Made by a program: the position numbers and the translations under genes
In this document: positions 53,253-62,149 of the stretch, one piece after another
Numbering within the stretch: the stretch's first letter is position 1
How the letters are laid out: every line of letters starts with the position of its first letter
The notes under the pieces: model-generated
What the model was told of the DNA's origin: nothing
Databases searched by the model: none
Seen by the model: the letters and a program-made list of their open reading frames with translations, nothing else
Source of the DNA: UBA9655 sp964597045
Lineage (GTDB): Bacteria; Pseudomonadota; Alphaproteobacteria; UBA9655
Reading direction: 5' to 3'
NCBI GenBank assembly: GCA_964597045.1
Contig: CAZQWE010000001.1
Span: 124,001-188,000 of the forward strand
Length of the DNA stretch: 64,000 bases

Positions 53253-55302
53253 GGATTGTGACGCCTAACTCTTTTGCGGCTTTTGCTTTTGATCCAGGGT
53301 CCTCCCCTATCACAACATAATCTGTTTTAACAGATACTGAGCTTGCAACCTTAGCCCCCAATGATTCCGCTTTCACCTTGGCTTCAGATCTTGTCATATA
53401 AGAAAGTGATCCCGTAAAGACAATCGTTTTATTTGCAAATGGACTCGACCCCACTTTCGGCAGTTCTTCATCCAACACATTAATTTCTTTAAGAAGTTCG
53501 TCCAGAACATGCACGTTATGGGGCTCATCAAAAAAGGCTACCAAATCATCACAAACACTTGGGCCAATTCCATCAATCGATAGAAGATCAAGACGCGCGT
53601 CCCCATCAGGATTTTTCCCATTGATCATCGCGTGTTTCCAAGCGTCATAGCTCACATAGTGACGTGCCAGAAGCTTTGCTGTTGCCTGTCCTACTTGCGG
53701 GATTCCTAGGGCATAAATAAACCTGTGCAAAACAATTTCGCGACGGGCTTCAATCGCTTTAAACAGGTTTTGTGCTGAAAGTGGCCCCCACCCTTCCCGA
53801 AGCCTTAAGGGCCTTAAGCTCTTGGTGTCCCGTTCTTGAAGTGTAAATATATCTTGAGGAAAGCGAATCAATCCTTCCTTATAAAAAGCATCGATATGTT
53901 TTGAGCCCATACCTTCGATATCAAAAGCATCACGAGAAACAAAATGACGTAACCTTAGGGCTGCTTGTTCAGAACAAACAAGACCTCCAGTACACTTACG
54001 CGCTACTTCTCCAGGTAAACGAATGGCATGAGAGCCACAAGTGGGACACACATGTGGGAATAGAAAGGACTCAGACTGTACTGGCCTTTTGGCGAGGACT
54101 ACACTTACAACTTGTGGAATGACATCCCCTGCCCGCTGAATAACAACTGTGTCCCCCACTCGAATATCTTTTCTAGCTATTTCATCTTCGTTATGAAGCG
54201 TTGCACGGGAGACAACAACACCTCCAACAGTCACAGGTTCAAGAATCGCAACAGGTGTCAGCGTTCCTGTTCGACCCACCTGAATGAGAATATCATTGAG
54301 CCGTGTTTGAGCCTGTTCAGCCGGAAATTTGTGAGCGAGCGCCCACCGAGGAGCTCGCGTTGAAAATCCCATACGTTCTTGCCAATCAAGTCTATTAACC
54401 TTGTAGACAATTCCATCAATATCATAAGGCAATGTCGACCGCTGGGCTTCCAATTCATGATAGAAGGTAAGAAGTTCTTCCCCATTATGACAAAGCTTAG
54501 CAAGAGGATTCACAATAAATCCCCATGCCTTCAGTTTTTCTAAAAACTCCCAGTGGGTTTTAACATGGAAAGGAGCATAATCATCACAAGAATAAGCAAA
54601 AAACTTGAGGGGTCTTCTTGCCGTTACCAATGAGTCTAATTGCCTCACTGAGCCTGCAGCGGCATTCCTGGGATTTGCAAAGATAGCCTCCCCCTTTTCT
54701 AGTCGCTCAGCATTCATCGCCATGAAATCTTCATGGCGCATATAAACTTCACCCCGGACTTCCGTTTCTCTAGGAAAGTCTGAGGCTTCAATATGGCGAG
54801 GCACGTCTTTGAGAGTTCGCAAATTGGCTGTAATATCCTCTCCTTCAGTCCCGTCCCCACGGGTAGCCCCTAGGGAAAAATGGCCCTCAACATATTCAAG
54901 AGTTGCTGAAAGACCATCAATTTTTGGCTCTGCCACAAGCTCTATCACTGTCTCGGGGGAGAGATTGAGGAATCTACGAATTCGATCAATGAAATCAAAT
55001 ACATCCTGATCTTCAAACCCATTATCAAGGGAAAGCATAGGCTTACGATGTTGAACCTTTTTAAAAGGGCCTGCTAGCGGTGCTCCAACGCGAAGGCTGG
55101 GACTATCTCCCCGAACGAGATGGGGAAATTTCTCTTCTATTGCAACATTTCTGAGGCGCAACTCATCGTATTCTGCGTCACTGATTTCTGGATTGTCTTT
55201 CAGGTAATAAAGCTTATCGTGATAGGTAATTTGCTCAGCTAAACTTTTAAGCTCTTGTTTTGCTTGATCTTCTGACAGTTCCTCTACAGGGACTTGTTTC
55301 AT
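53218..55302 (-). CDS. ligA: NAD-dependent DNA ligase
   Basis: LigA seals nicks in replication and repair using NAD. The 694-residue protein has all domains: Ia (YYLKDNPEISDAEYD), adenylation with K127 in EPKIDG, OB, the Cys4 zinc finger (CPTCG, then CTGGLVC), helix-hairpin-helix repeats, and the C-terminal BRCT (KTIVFTGSLSYMTRSEAK, then LTEDQWLKML). The start overlaps the recN stop by 4 bases. In Alphaproteobacteria bamD-recN-ligA is a conserved order, kept here. Confidence 0.97.
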   Translation of the reverse strand: MKQVPVEELSEDQAKQELKSLAEQITYHDKLYYLKDNPEISDAEYDELRLRNVAIEEKFPHLVRGDSPSLRVGAPLAGPFKKVQHRKPMLSLDNGFEDQDVFDFIDRIRRFLNLSPETVIELVAEPKIDGLSATLEYVEGHFSLGATRGDGTEGEDITANLRTLKDVPRHIEASDFPRETEVRGEVYMRHEDFMAMNAERLEKGEAIFANPRNAAAGSVRQLDSLVTARRPLKFFAYSCDDYAPFHVKTHWEFLEKLKAWGFIVNPLAKLCHNGEELLTFYHELEAQRSTLPYDIDGIVYKVNRLDWQERMGFSTRAPRWALAHKFPAEQAQTRLNDILIQVGRTGTLTPVAILEPVTVGGVVVSRATLHNEDEIARKDIRVGDTVVIQRAGDVIPQVVSVVLAKRPVQSESFLFPHVCPTCGSHAIRLPGEVARKCTGGLVCSEQAALRLRHFVSRDAFDIEGMGSKHIDAFYKEGLIRFPQDIFTLQERDTKSLRPLRLREGWGPLSAQNLFKAIEARREIVLHRFIYALGIPQVGQATAKLLARHYVSYDAWKHAMINGKNPDGDARLDLLSIDGIGPSVCDDLVAFFDEPHNVHVLDELLKEINVLDEELPKVGSSPFANKTIVFTGSLSYMTRSEAKVKAESLGAKVASSVSVKTDYVVIGEDPGSKAKAAKELGVTILTEDQWLKMLA

Positions 55303-56942
55303 CTCGTCCCCCCTACTAATCGTCGCGCGGCTGCCCGAGCTTCTTCAGTTATCTGTTCTCCTGCAAGCATACGGGCAACCTCTTCATATTTTTCATCAGA
55401 TGTTAAGTTTCTGATATGAGCTGAGGTTTGATTTGCTTCAACAACCTTATGCACAACAAAATGATGATCACCGGTTGAGGCAATTTGTGGTGAATGGGTT
55501 ATGGCCAGTACCTGCATCTTCTCGGATAGGGATTTTAGCCTGTCACCAATGGCTGCGGCTACAGCTCCTCCTGTTCCACTTTCTATTTCATCAAAGATAA
55601 GAATAGGAATACTCGCAGAATGGACGAGGATTGCTTTTAAGGCTAGCATAAAGCGTGAAAGCTCACCGCCAGATGCAATCTCAGCTAAAGGCCCTTCTCG
55701 AGATCCTGGGTTTGTTTGAATATAGAATTCGACTTTATCGCACCCTTTTGGTCCCCACGCATTTTCATCAAGAGGCTCAAAATGTACAGTAAATCTAGCT
55801 CGTTCAAGCTTGAGCGGTATGAGCTCGATGTGGATTTCTTTTTCGAGGATTAAGGCAGCTTTCTTTCTTTTCTCTGTTAAGTCTTCTGCAAAAGCTTTAT
55901 AAGCTTTTCTTTCCTCAATAACCTTTTCTTCGAGTTTTTCAAGCAAATCCTCAGAATTGAACAATCGTTCAATTTCCTGTTTAAACCCAGTCAAACACTC
56001 CAGAAGATCACTACATTGATATTTCCGGGTAAGAGTCCGCAGAGTATGCAGACGATTTTCGAGACTTTCCAAGCTATGCTGAGTCCCATCTACTTCTCGT
56101 TTCAGATGCCGCATTCCCTCAATCACTTCCTGAAGTTCAATCAAGGACCTATCGGAAGCCTCCCATAGAGGGGCGATTTTCTCCGGCGATAAATCTGAAA
56201 TACGGTGCAAAGCCTTATGAGCCGATGAAACTTCCAACAGTGCTGTATCGCAAGACTTCTCAACGCTTTGCAACACATCAGCGATCTTTGCACTATGGGC
56301 AACGAAAGATCTTTCTTGTTCCAATGATTCAATCTCACCCAGAAGAGGTTGAACCTTTTCTATCTCCTCGATAGCAAACTCAAGAAACGTGCGCCTTTCA
56401 AATGAGCGAGCTAAATTATCCTTAAAGGTTTGCAGTTCTTTCTTAGCCATTTGATAAGAATTGAACAATTGTTCAATTTTATCAGTTTCTAGCTTTCCAA
56501 AAGCATCAAGAGCATCGCAATGAGTTTTCGCATCAAGAAGTCTTTCGTGTTGACCATGGATTTGTACCAGACTTTGACCAATCTTCCGCATGAGATTTTG
56601 ACTCACAAGTTGGTCATTTAGATAACATTTTGTTTTGCCTTCACTCGTAAGGAGTCTTCTAAAAATAATTTCCCCATTCTCAGTCGGAATTTCCTGAGCT
56701 TCAAGTTCACCCACAATGGGATGTTGAGGAGATAAAGAAAATATAGCTGTAACTTGAGCACTTAATTCTCCTTGACGTAAGAGACGGGAGTCCGTTCTCT
56801 CCCCAAGAGCGAAACCCAAAGCATCAAGAAGAATGGATTTTCCAGCACCTGTTTCACCGGTGAGGACACTCAAACCACTTTGAAAATCAATCTCAAGTTC
56901 ATTGATCAACACAATGTTCCGGATTGAAAGTAATCTGAGCAT
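55299..56942 (-). CDS. recN: DNA repair protein RecN
   Basis: RecN is an SMC-like ATPase for double-strand-break repair. Walker A is GETGAGKSILLDAL (about 30-43). The long coiled coil (about 150-360) is interrupted by a short linker. The C-terminal half holds the signature ASGGELSRFMLALKAIL, Walker B ILIFDEIESGTGGAVA and the LAITHSPQIAS H-loop. At 547 residues it has the usual length. It is translationally coupled to ligA. Confidence 0.96.
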   Translation of the reverse strand: MLRLLSIRNIVLINELEIDFQSGLSVLTGETGAGKSILLDALGFALGERTDSRLLRQGELSAQVTAIFSLSPQHPIVGELEAQEIPTENGEIIFRRLLTSEGKTKCYLNDQLVSQNLMRKIGQSLVQIHGQHERLLDAKTHCDALDAFGKLETDKIEQLFNSYQMAKKELQTFKDNLARSFERRTFLEFAIEEIEKVQPLLGEIESLEQERSFVAHSAKIADVLQSVEKSCDTALLEVSSAHKALHRISDLSPEKIAPLWEASDRSLIELQEVIEGMRHLKREVDGTQHSLESLENRLHTLRTLTRKYQCSDLLECLTGFKQEIERLFNSEDLLEKLEEKVIEERKAYKAFAEDLTEKRKKAALILEKEIHIELIPLKLERARFTVHFEPLDENAWGPKGCDKVEFYIQTNPGSREGPLAEIASGGELSRFMLALKAILVHSASIPILIFDEIESGTGGAVAAAIGDRLKSLSEKMQVLAITHSPQIASTGDHHFVVHKVVEANQTSAHIRNLTSDEKYEEVARMLAGEQITEEARAAARRLVGGTR

Positions 56943-56967
56943 TCCTTATTTCCTTATTGGAGATCCC

Positions 56968-57783
56968 CTAAAATGTTTTTTTCATAAGACGTTCTAACCA
57001 CGTGCCCTGCTCCATCTTAATCCATTCAGGTCTTAAATCTTCACCCTGAAGAAGATAATAGGTATCTGCATACCATTCATTACCTGGATAATTATGGGCG
57101 AGGACGGCCGCGACACTTTGAGCCTCTCGTGTCAAACCAACTGCTAAATAACTTTCCACAAGTCTATGCAAAGCTTCTGGTATATGGGTCGTTTGGGGGT
57201 AAGCATCAACGACTGTCTGGAAACGATTTATAGCAGCAAGGTAGAGCTTACGCTTCATATAATATCGACCGACTTCCATTTCCTTGCCAGCTAAATGGTC
57301 AAGAACCAAATCCTTTTTCAAGGCAGCATCTCTTGCGTACTTTGTATTTGGAAATTTCTTTACAACTGTATTAAGTGCAGCAAGCGCTTCATAAGTATTC
57401 TTTTGATCCCTCATAACAGCAAGGATTCTATCATAGTAATTCAATGCTCTTAAATAGTAGGCATAATCAATGTTCTTATAACCTGGATGAAGTTGAATAA
57501 ATGCATCTAAAGTTGCAATGGATTTATCATAATCACCATTTAAATAATTGGCATAAGCTGCCATCAATTGACCCTTCGTTGCCCAGTCTGAATAGGGATG
57601 CTGTCTTTCAACTTCATCAAACGACTCTGCCGCATCCTTATAATCACTTTTAAGAAGCTCATTATAACCCTTCGTATAAATATCATCTGCGGGACGCTCA
57701 ACATAGGGTTTTTCTTTTTCTCCACAAGCAACAACTGTAAGAAGTGCCAAGCCTAAACTTACTTTTAAGAGATATTTCTTCAT
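56968..57783 (-). CDS. bamD: Outer-membrane assembly lipoprotein BamD (ComL)
   Basis: This essential lipoprotein of the BAM complex inserts beta-barrel proteins. From ATG 57783 (271 residues) it shows a lipoprotein signal with the lipobox VVAC, then YTKGYNELLKSDYKDAAESFDEVERQHPYS and five TPR-like repeats. A longer reading from GTG 57807 lacks a better ribosome binding site. It is first in the bamD-recN-ligA series. In most Alphaproteobacteria lpxC lies directly upstream; here a 4-kb accessory block intervenes. Confidence 0.94.
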   Translation of the reverse strand: MKKYLLKVSLGLALLTVVACGEKEKPYVERPADDIYTKGYNELLKSDYKDAAESFDEVERQHPYSDWATKGQLMAAYANYLNGDYDKSIATLDAFIQLHPGYKNIDYAYYLRALNYYDRILAVMRDQKNTYEALAALNTVVKKFPNTKYARDAALKKDLVLDHLAGKEMEVGRYYMKRKLYLAAINRFQTVVDAYPQTTHIPEALHRLVESYLAVGLTREAQSVAAVLAHNYPGNEWYADTYYLLQGEDLRPEWIKMEQGTWLERLMKKTF

Positions 57784-57962
57784 TCCATTTGTCCTTACCA
57801 ACTTCACATCATGCTTATACGGCTTTTATGAAGAGACAGCAATAGGGGTAATGCAATTCCCATCAACTCTTCCTCGAAGGGCGTAAGGAGTTTTTCCTAC
57901 CGTGCTTTTATCTAAGGGTTAAAAGCCGTTCGGAAGCTTACCGGATACTTAATCTTTCTTCG

Positions 57963-58007
57963 AATTGAAATACTGAAACTGCCTAAAAAAGGCGTTTTAT
58001 TTCAATT
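57963..58007 (+). promoter_or_regulatory. Long leader hairpin directly before the lipase ribosome binding site
   Basis: AATTGAAATA pairs with TATTTCAATT (10 bases), and inside AAAC(T)GCC pairs with GGCGTTT around TAAAAAA. The hairpin ends 8 bases before the Shine-Dalgarno AAGGAGG of the lipase gene. The position suggests an RNA switch, attenuator or stability element; an upstream-gene terminator is excluded because the gene upstream faces away. Confidence 0.55.
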
Positions 58008-58026
58008 TAATCCGAAGGAGGATAAC

Positions 58027-59499
58027 ATGTTTAATTTAATAAATAAAAAAGCATCAGTGAGTATTTTGGCTTTACTGATAACTCTCGAAAGCTTAAATGC
58101 AAAAGAGATATATGAAACGGATCTGGAACCAACGACCCATACCGTAACAAGACTTGGCTCTCAAAAGACAGGTTCATTCTACGAAAATGAACCTCAAGTC
58201 TTATCAAGTCACAGACCATTGATTCCAGCCTCTGAACAACAGCTTACACAAGAAGAGAATAGACATCAACCTCTTGTTCTCACGGGGCAGATTGGAAGAA
58301 AAACCATAAGCCCCTTCCTAAAAGATATTCAACGTGATCTGTTAGAACTCAATGATTTCGCTTACAGTGCTGTTAAAGGAGTTGGTGTCTATACCCAGAT
58401 CGTTGATCAACGTCATGAAGATCTAAGAATGAAAGGATGGACCGCCCATAAATTCTTTTGGGGCCTTGAGGGAAAGAAAACTCAATTTGTAGATATCTCT
58501 GGAGTTGTTTCCTATAATGAAGAAAAATCCTTACTCGCTGTAACATACCATGGCACAGCAACGATAAATGATGGCCACTTAGAAGGATGGGCGACCAATT
58601 TCGATGCTGAGCCAATTTATGCTGGCGGACATTTTCCAGGACTCATTCATCAAGGTTTTTCAAAGAAATATAATTCAACTGCCCAAGATCTCATTAACAT
58701 AATTCGGCTTTTCAAGCGTCAAATGACGGAAGAACAAAAGAAGAAGCTGAGTATTATATTCACAGGTCATAGTCAAGGCGGGGCCACTGCGAATCTGGCT
58801 CTTTATGATACGTGTGCGAATTATGGTGAAGAGCTTTTTGGTCAAGGTTTCAACAACATTGAAACACCTCGTATGTTTGGCTATTTCCTCTCTGAACCTC
58901 GTGTTGGAAATGAGGATTATGCAAATGCTGTTCATCAAATCGTTGGCGAACAGAACATTGTTAGACAAAATGTTCAGGGAGATCCTGTACCCGTTGCCCT
59001 TGGAAATCGGTTCTTTGGTAAAGCTTTGGGCTGGCTCTTTCCCAAATTAAAGCGGATATCAATTTATAAGGACACAGGGACGTTACTCCTGGATTCAGGA
59101 GCCAAGATCTGGAAAAGAATGAATACGCCAGAACTCAGGAAAGAAAGATGGGATTATCAAAAGAGTGTGCTTATAAGTTTTATATCTGACCAAGTTAATT
59201 CCTTCACTTACGCACTCAATCCCATCGGATTTTTCAAGGAAATTGCTGAAGAAGTAAAAGCCACATCTCTTCCCTTTAAGGCACCCAGAGCTCTTTGGTC
59301 TTTCTCAAAAGGATTCGCAAAAAGAGCTCTCGGTTTATTTCGTCCAGGCGTAAAGGCCATTAAGGATATAACCGTCGATGCACTCACGACACGATTGGCT
59401 CACTATCATTATGGCTTCAATTTTAGAGACGATAGAGGTGCTATTTTTGATCCACGCGTGGTCAGCGCCACCAACCTCGATTCTCTTATTACCGATTAA
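58027..59499 (+). CDS. Secreted class 3 (alpha/beta) lipase
   Basis: This 490-residue exported lipase has a signal peptide of about 1-25 (LESLNAK). The Lipase_3 core shows AVTYHGT (oxyanion region), a buried strand IIFTGHSQGGATAN with nucleophile S249, and QNVQGDPVPVALG with the likely catalytic Asp; the histidine is not certain. The C-terminal ~100 residues (FSKGFAKRALGLFRPG) have no known domain. It has a very strong ribosome binding site (AAGGAGG) and a leader hairpin. It may act on host membranes or lipid stores, which is inference. Confidence 0.85.
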   Translation: MFNLINKKASVSILALLITLESLNAKEIYETDLEPTTHTVTRLGSQKTGSFYENEPQVLSSHRPLIPASEQQLTQEENRHQPLVLTGQIGRKTISPFLKDIQRDLLELNDFAYSAVKGVGVYTQIVDQRHEDLRMKGWTAHKFFWGLEGKKTQFVDISGVVSYNEEKSLLAVTYHGTATINDGHLEGWATNFDAEPIYAGGHFPGLIHQGFSKKYNSTAQDLINIIRLFKRQMTEEQKKKLSIIFTGHSQGGATANLALYDTCANYGEELFGQGFNNIETPRMFGYFLSEPRVGNEDYANAVHQIVGEQNIVRQNVQGDPVPVALGNRFFGKALGWLFPKLKRISIYKDTGTLLLDSGAKIWKRMNTPELRKERWDYQKSVLISFISDQVNSFTYALNPIGFFKEIAEEVKATSLPFKAPRALWSFSKGFAKRALGLFRPGVKAIKDITVDALTTRLAHYHYGFNFRDDRGAIFDPRVVSATNLDSLITD

Positions 59500-59641
59500 T
59501 CTAGTGAAGATGAAGGGCATTCTGAATTTCAGGATGCCCTTCCGCTTTTATTACTTCCGCGAAAAAGACGGTGAGAGGTTTTTGAGTCGATTATTTAAAT
59601 TTGTCTTAAAGTCAATGCAAATGAGGAGTCATTCGAAAATC

Positions 59642-60310
59642 ATGAATTATGTCGAATTGTCGAACATCAAAACACTAGAATTTAATCGAAACTCAAAACA
59701 GAGGATGGAAGAGATCCTTCAACCTCTTAAACAATATGGAATTATCGCTGTAACGTTTATGCGTACTTTTTTAGACGGCAAACGACATTATCTTTCCTCA
59801 GATATAGGCTGGGTTGAAAAATATCTAAATCATAACTTAATTGATAATGTGGACCATATGGAACATTATCTAGCACCGACTCATACAAGATACGCATTAT
59901 GGAATTCTCTTAATCAAGATGAAGTTTTTGACTTCCTTGCAACTATAGGACATGGAAACGGTTTTTCTATCTATGAGCATCATGATACCTACGTAAATCA
60001 GTTTGACTTTACGTCAAGCCCTGATAACCCAGGAATTAACGAATTTTATATAAAAAATATACCTTTATTCGAAGAACATATTAACAATTTTAAGCAACAA
60101 GGCTCAGATCTCATCGGTTTGGAAAATAACGATAGATTTTTCATTCCTAAGAAAAAATTTGATTTTAAAAAAATGCAGCTCAATAATTTTATACAAAAAG
60201 AAAATATTGATAAGTTTATGGATTGTATATCAATTAATAGAGGAAGAAAGTTTTTTCTTTATAATTCCTTAAAGCAATCACTGTTTCCTTTTAGCGCAAA
60301 GAGTATATGA
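59642..60310 (+). CDS. LuxR-type sensor domain protein without DNA-binding domain
   Basis: This 222-residue protein aligns by eye with the N-terminal part of the next gene: both begin MxxVxxS, share a (Y)LSSDxxWxxKY/NTNQDWLKQY stretch, xxLWNSLNQ/YSLWSGLSE and a late FTSSxDNPGxNEFY/FATSVDNTSANDFY. Unlike its two neighbours it has no HTH; the sequence ends ~20 residues after the sensor region, and only 78 bases separate it from the next gene. ATG 59642 is chosen by homology; the open frame before it overlaps the lipase. It may be a truncated relic or a regulator working through dimerisation. Confidence 0.65.
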   Translation: MNYVELSNIKTLEFNRNSKQRMEEILQPLKQYGIIAVTFMRTFLDGKRHYLSSDIGWVEKYLNHNLIDNVDHMEHYLAPTHTRYALWNSLNQDEVFDFLATIGHGNGFSIYEHHDTYVNQFDFTSSPDNPGINEFYIKNIPLFEEHINNFKQQGSDLIGLENNDRFFIPKKKFDFKKMQLNNFIQKENIDKFMDCISINRGRKFFLYNSLKQSLFPFSAKSI

Positions 60311-60388
60311 TGAGAATGAGCTTTCAAACTTTTTGAGATAAATAAAGGATTTAAGACCATGCTTAAATAATAAAAAAGAGATTTTAAG

Positions 60389-61219
60389 ATGACAATAGTA
60401 AATTATTCGCAGCATAAAGAAGCTATAGAGTTACATGAAAGTCATCGCCAATCCATGGCTAACTTTGCAAGTCCTCTCCTCAGTCAATTTAATATTTCAT
60501 GGTTCGGGTATATCCGCTTATTTCCCAATGGGGAGAGAATGATTCTCAACACAAATCAGGATTGGCTAAAGCAATACATTGAGCAAGATCTACACAATGA
60601 TCACATTCATACAATGAACATTGATATTGACCAGTTAGCGCCAGACAAAAAAGTGTATTATTCACTTTGGTCGGGACTCAGTGAAAGCAAATCATTTAAT
60701 GTTCTATATAATAAAAATGTATTTAATGGATTATATATTTATAGAAAAAGAAAAGCAGGATCTGAGGTATTTAGTTTTGCAACCTCTGTGGATAATACAT
60801 CTGCCAATGATTTTTACTTAAATAACCTTTCTTTTTTTAATTATGTCTCTTTACTTTTTAAGGATAAATTTTCTCATATTATTAACAACTTAAATGAGAA
60901 AATAGCCATTTCTCCCACCACTTCCCTAGATATATCGAGCAATACTGGATTTACCATAGATGAAAAACTAACCTCATTTTATCAAAAAACGGAAATTAAA
61001 AGATTGTTTTTTAATGCTAAACCCTACGTTTACGCAACAAAGCAGGAATGCTTATGTTTGGATTTATTGTCAAAAGGATTTACAGAGAAGGAAGCAGCCC
61101 TCGCTCTCAACCTGTCCATACGTACGGTTGAGTCCTATTTGAACAATTTAAAGCTAAAATTGGGGTGTCAATATAAGTCTCAACTTCTCGAAATTTATTC
61201 TCAAGGATTCCATATCTAA
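60389..61219 (+). CDS. LuxR-family regulator (sensor domain + GerE HTH), copy A
   Basis: This 276-residue protein has an N-terminal sensor region (about 10-190) of the general autoinducer-binding/PAS-like type and a C-terminal LuxR HTH (about 213-270: ATKQECLCLDLLSKGFTEKE, LNLSIRTVESYLNNLKLKLG). The residues that bind acyl-homoserine lactone cannot be confirmed. No synthase (LuxI) gene is present, so it may be an orphan or may sense another molecule. Same strand as the HTH-less gene and convergent with copy B, with a 4-base 3' overlap. Confidence 0.87.
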   Translation: MTIVNYSQHKEAIELHESHRQSMANFASPLLSQFNISWFGYIRLFPNGERMILNTNQDWLKQYIEQDLHNDHIHTMNIDIDQLAPDKKVYYSLWSGLSESKSFNVLYNKNVFNGLYIYRKRKAGSEVFSFATSVDNTSANDFYLNNLSFFNYVSLLFKDKFSHIINNLNEKIAISPTTSLDISSNTGFTIDEKLTSFYQKTEIKRLFFNAKPYVYATKQECLCLDLLSKGFTEKEAALALNLSIRTVESYLNNLKLKLGCQYKSQLLEIYSQGFHI

Positions 61220-62082
61220 AGTAGGTTTTGTGAATACAGAAGCGCATCCTTAAATCCTTCTTCCTCAAACATACTGAGCAATTCAACCTTGGATTTAAGT
61301 TGTGTTTTCATTTTCGCATTTTCAATATAAACCTCAACAGTCCTTGGGGAAATGGAAAGAGACTTTCCTATTTCCTTAACAGTATTCCCCTTCGAGAGAT
61401 AAAACAAACACTCTGTCTCTCTTTTAGAGAGATAGATATCATCCCTCTCTCCTGAAAGATAAAATTTCTGTATTTCAAAGGGATGGGAAATTTCCTTATT
61501 TACTTTTGATAAAGTACACAGTTCTGAGCATGCAAACATGAGTTCCCCATAAATGTCCTGGTTCTCTAAATCAAGAACACCTTGAAGCTCTCGATTAAAG
61601 TAAGTGGAGAAGTGCTTAAAAATGTCAGGTCTATTTATATAAAGATTCAATACTTTAGGAACATTTGGCGTACTAGAAAAAGTCCAACATTCTGTAAGAT
61701 CCAGACTTTTCAAAAAGAGAGTTAAGCTATTCCAAATCCCAGTTGAATAAAGATGTTTCAGAAACTCATTTTCATTTGGGACACCCATCGTGAGGAAGGC
61801 CCCCTCCTCCTCATTTTTCTCAAGGTAATAATGATCCTTTTGAAACTCGATCGTATTATATAACTTTTTCTGATAAAAGGTTTGTACCCAATTTTGGTGA
61901 CTCGATAGATAGAGAAATCGTCCGTCACTCTGTATACGTGAATAACTAAAACTATCTAATGATAAAAACTCAAATAAAGGAGAACAAATTTCCTGAAGTT
62001 TAGGTGAGAGACGCGCGTGATAATCCAAAAAGACTTTATCATTTTGACTCTTCAAACTTGGAACATTGTTTGAATTACGCAC
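61216..62082 (-). CDS. LuxR-family regulator (sensor domain + GerE HTH), copy B
   Basis: This 288-residue relative of copy A has a sensor region at about 20-190 (YSRIQSDGRFLYLSSHQNW is the counterpart of YIRLFPNGERMILNTNQDW) and an HTH at about 217-280 (LSKRETECLFYLSKGNTVKEIG, SISPRTVEVYIENAKMK). The two genes face each other and overlap by 4 bases at their ends. No adjacent target is obvious; the lipase and lpxC are the nearest. GGAGG precedes the ATG. The HTH is of the same subtype as that of the large STAND protein at 13226. Confidence 0.87.
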   Translation of the reverse strand: MRNSNNVPSLKSQNDKVFLDYHARLSPKLQEICSPLFEFLSLDSFSYSRIQSDGRFLYLSSHQNWVQTFYQKKLYNTIEFQKDHYYLEKNEEEGAFLTMGVPNENEFLKHLYSTGIWNSLTLFLKSLDLTECWTFSSTPNVPKVLNLYINRPDIFKHFSTYFNRELQGVLDLENQDIYGELMFACSELCTLSKVNKEISHPFEIQKFYLSGERDDIYLSKRETECLFYLSKGNTVKEIGKSLSISPRTVEVYIENAKMKTQLKSKVELLSMFEEEGFKDALLYSQNLL

Positions 62083-62149
62083 ACAACCTCCTTTTTTATC
62101 ATTTTAGGAGAGATGATGTTCGGTATCAATACCGGAAAAAATACGGAAA

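Noticed and set aside
59378..59641. Long N-terminal extension of the HTH-less LuxR-like gene
   Set aside because: It overlaps the lipase coding region in another frame and shows no similarity to the sister regulators, which begin at the point matching 59642.
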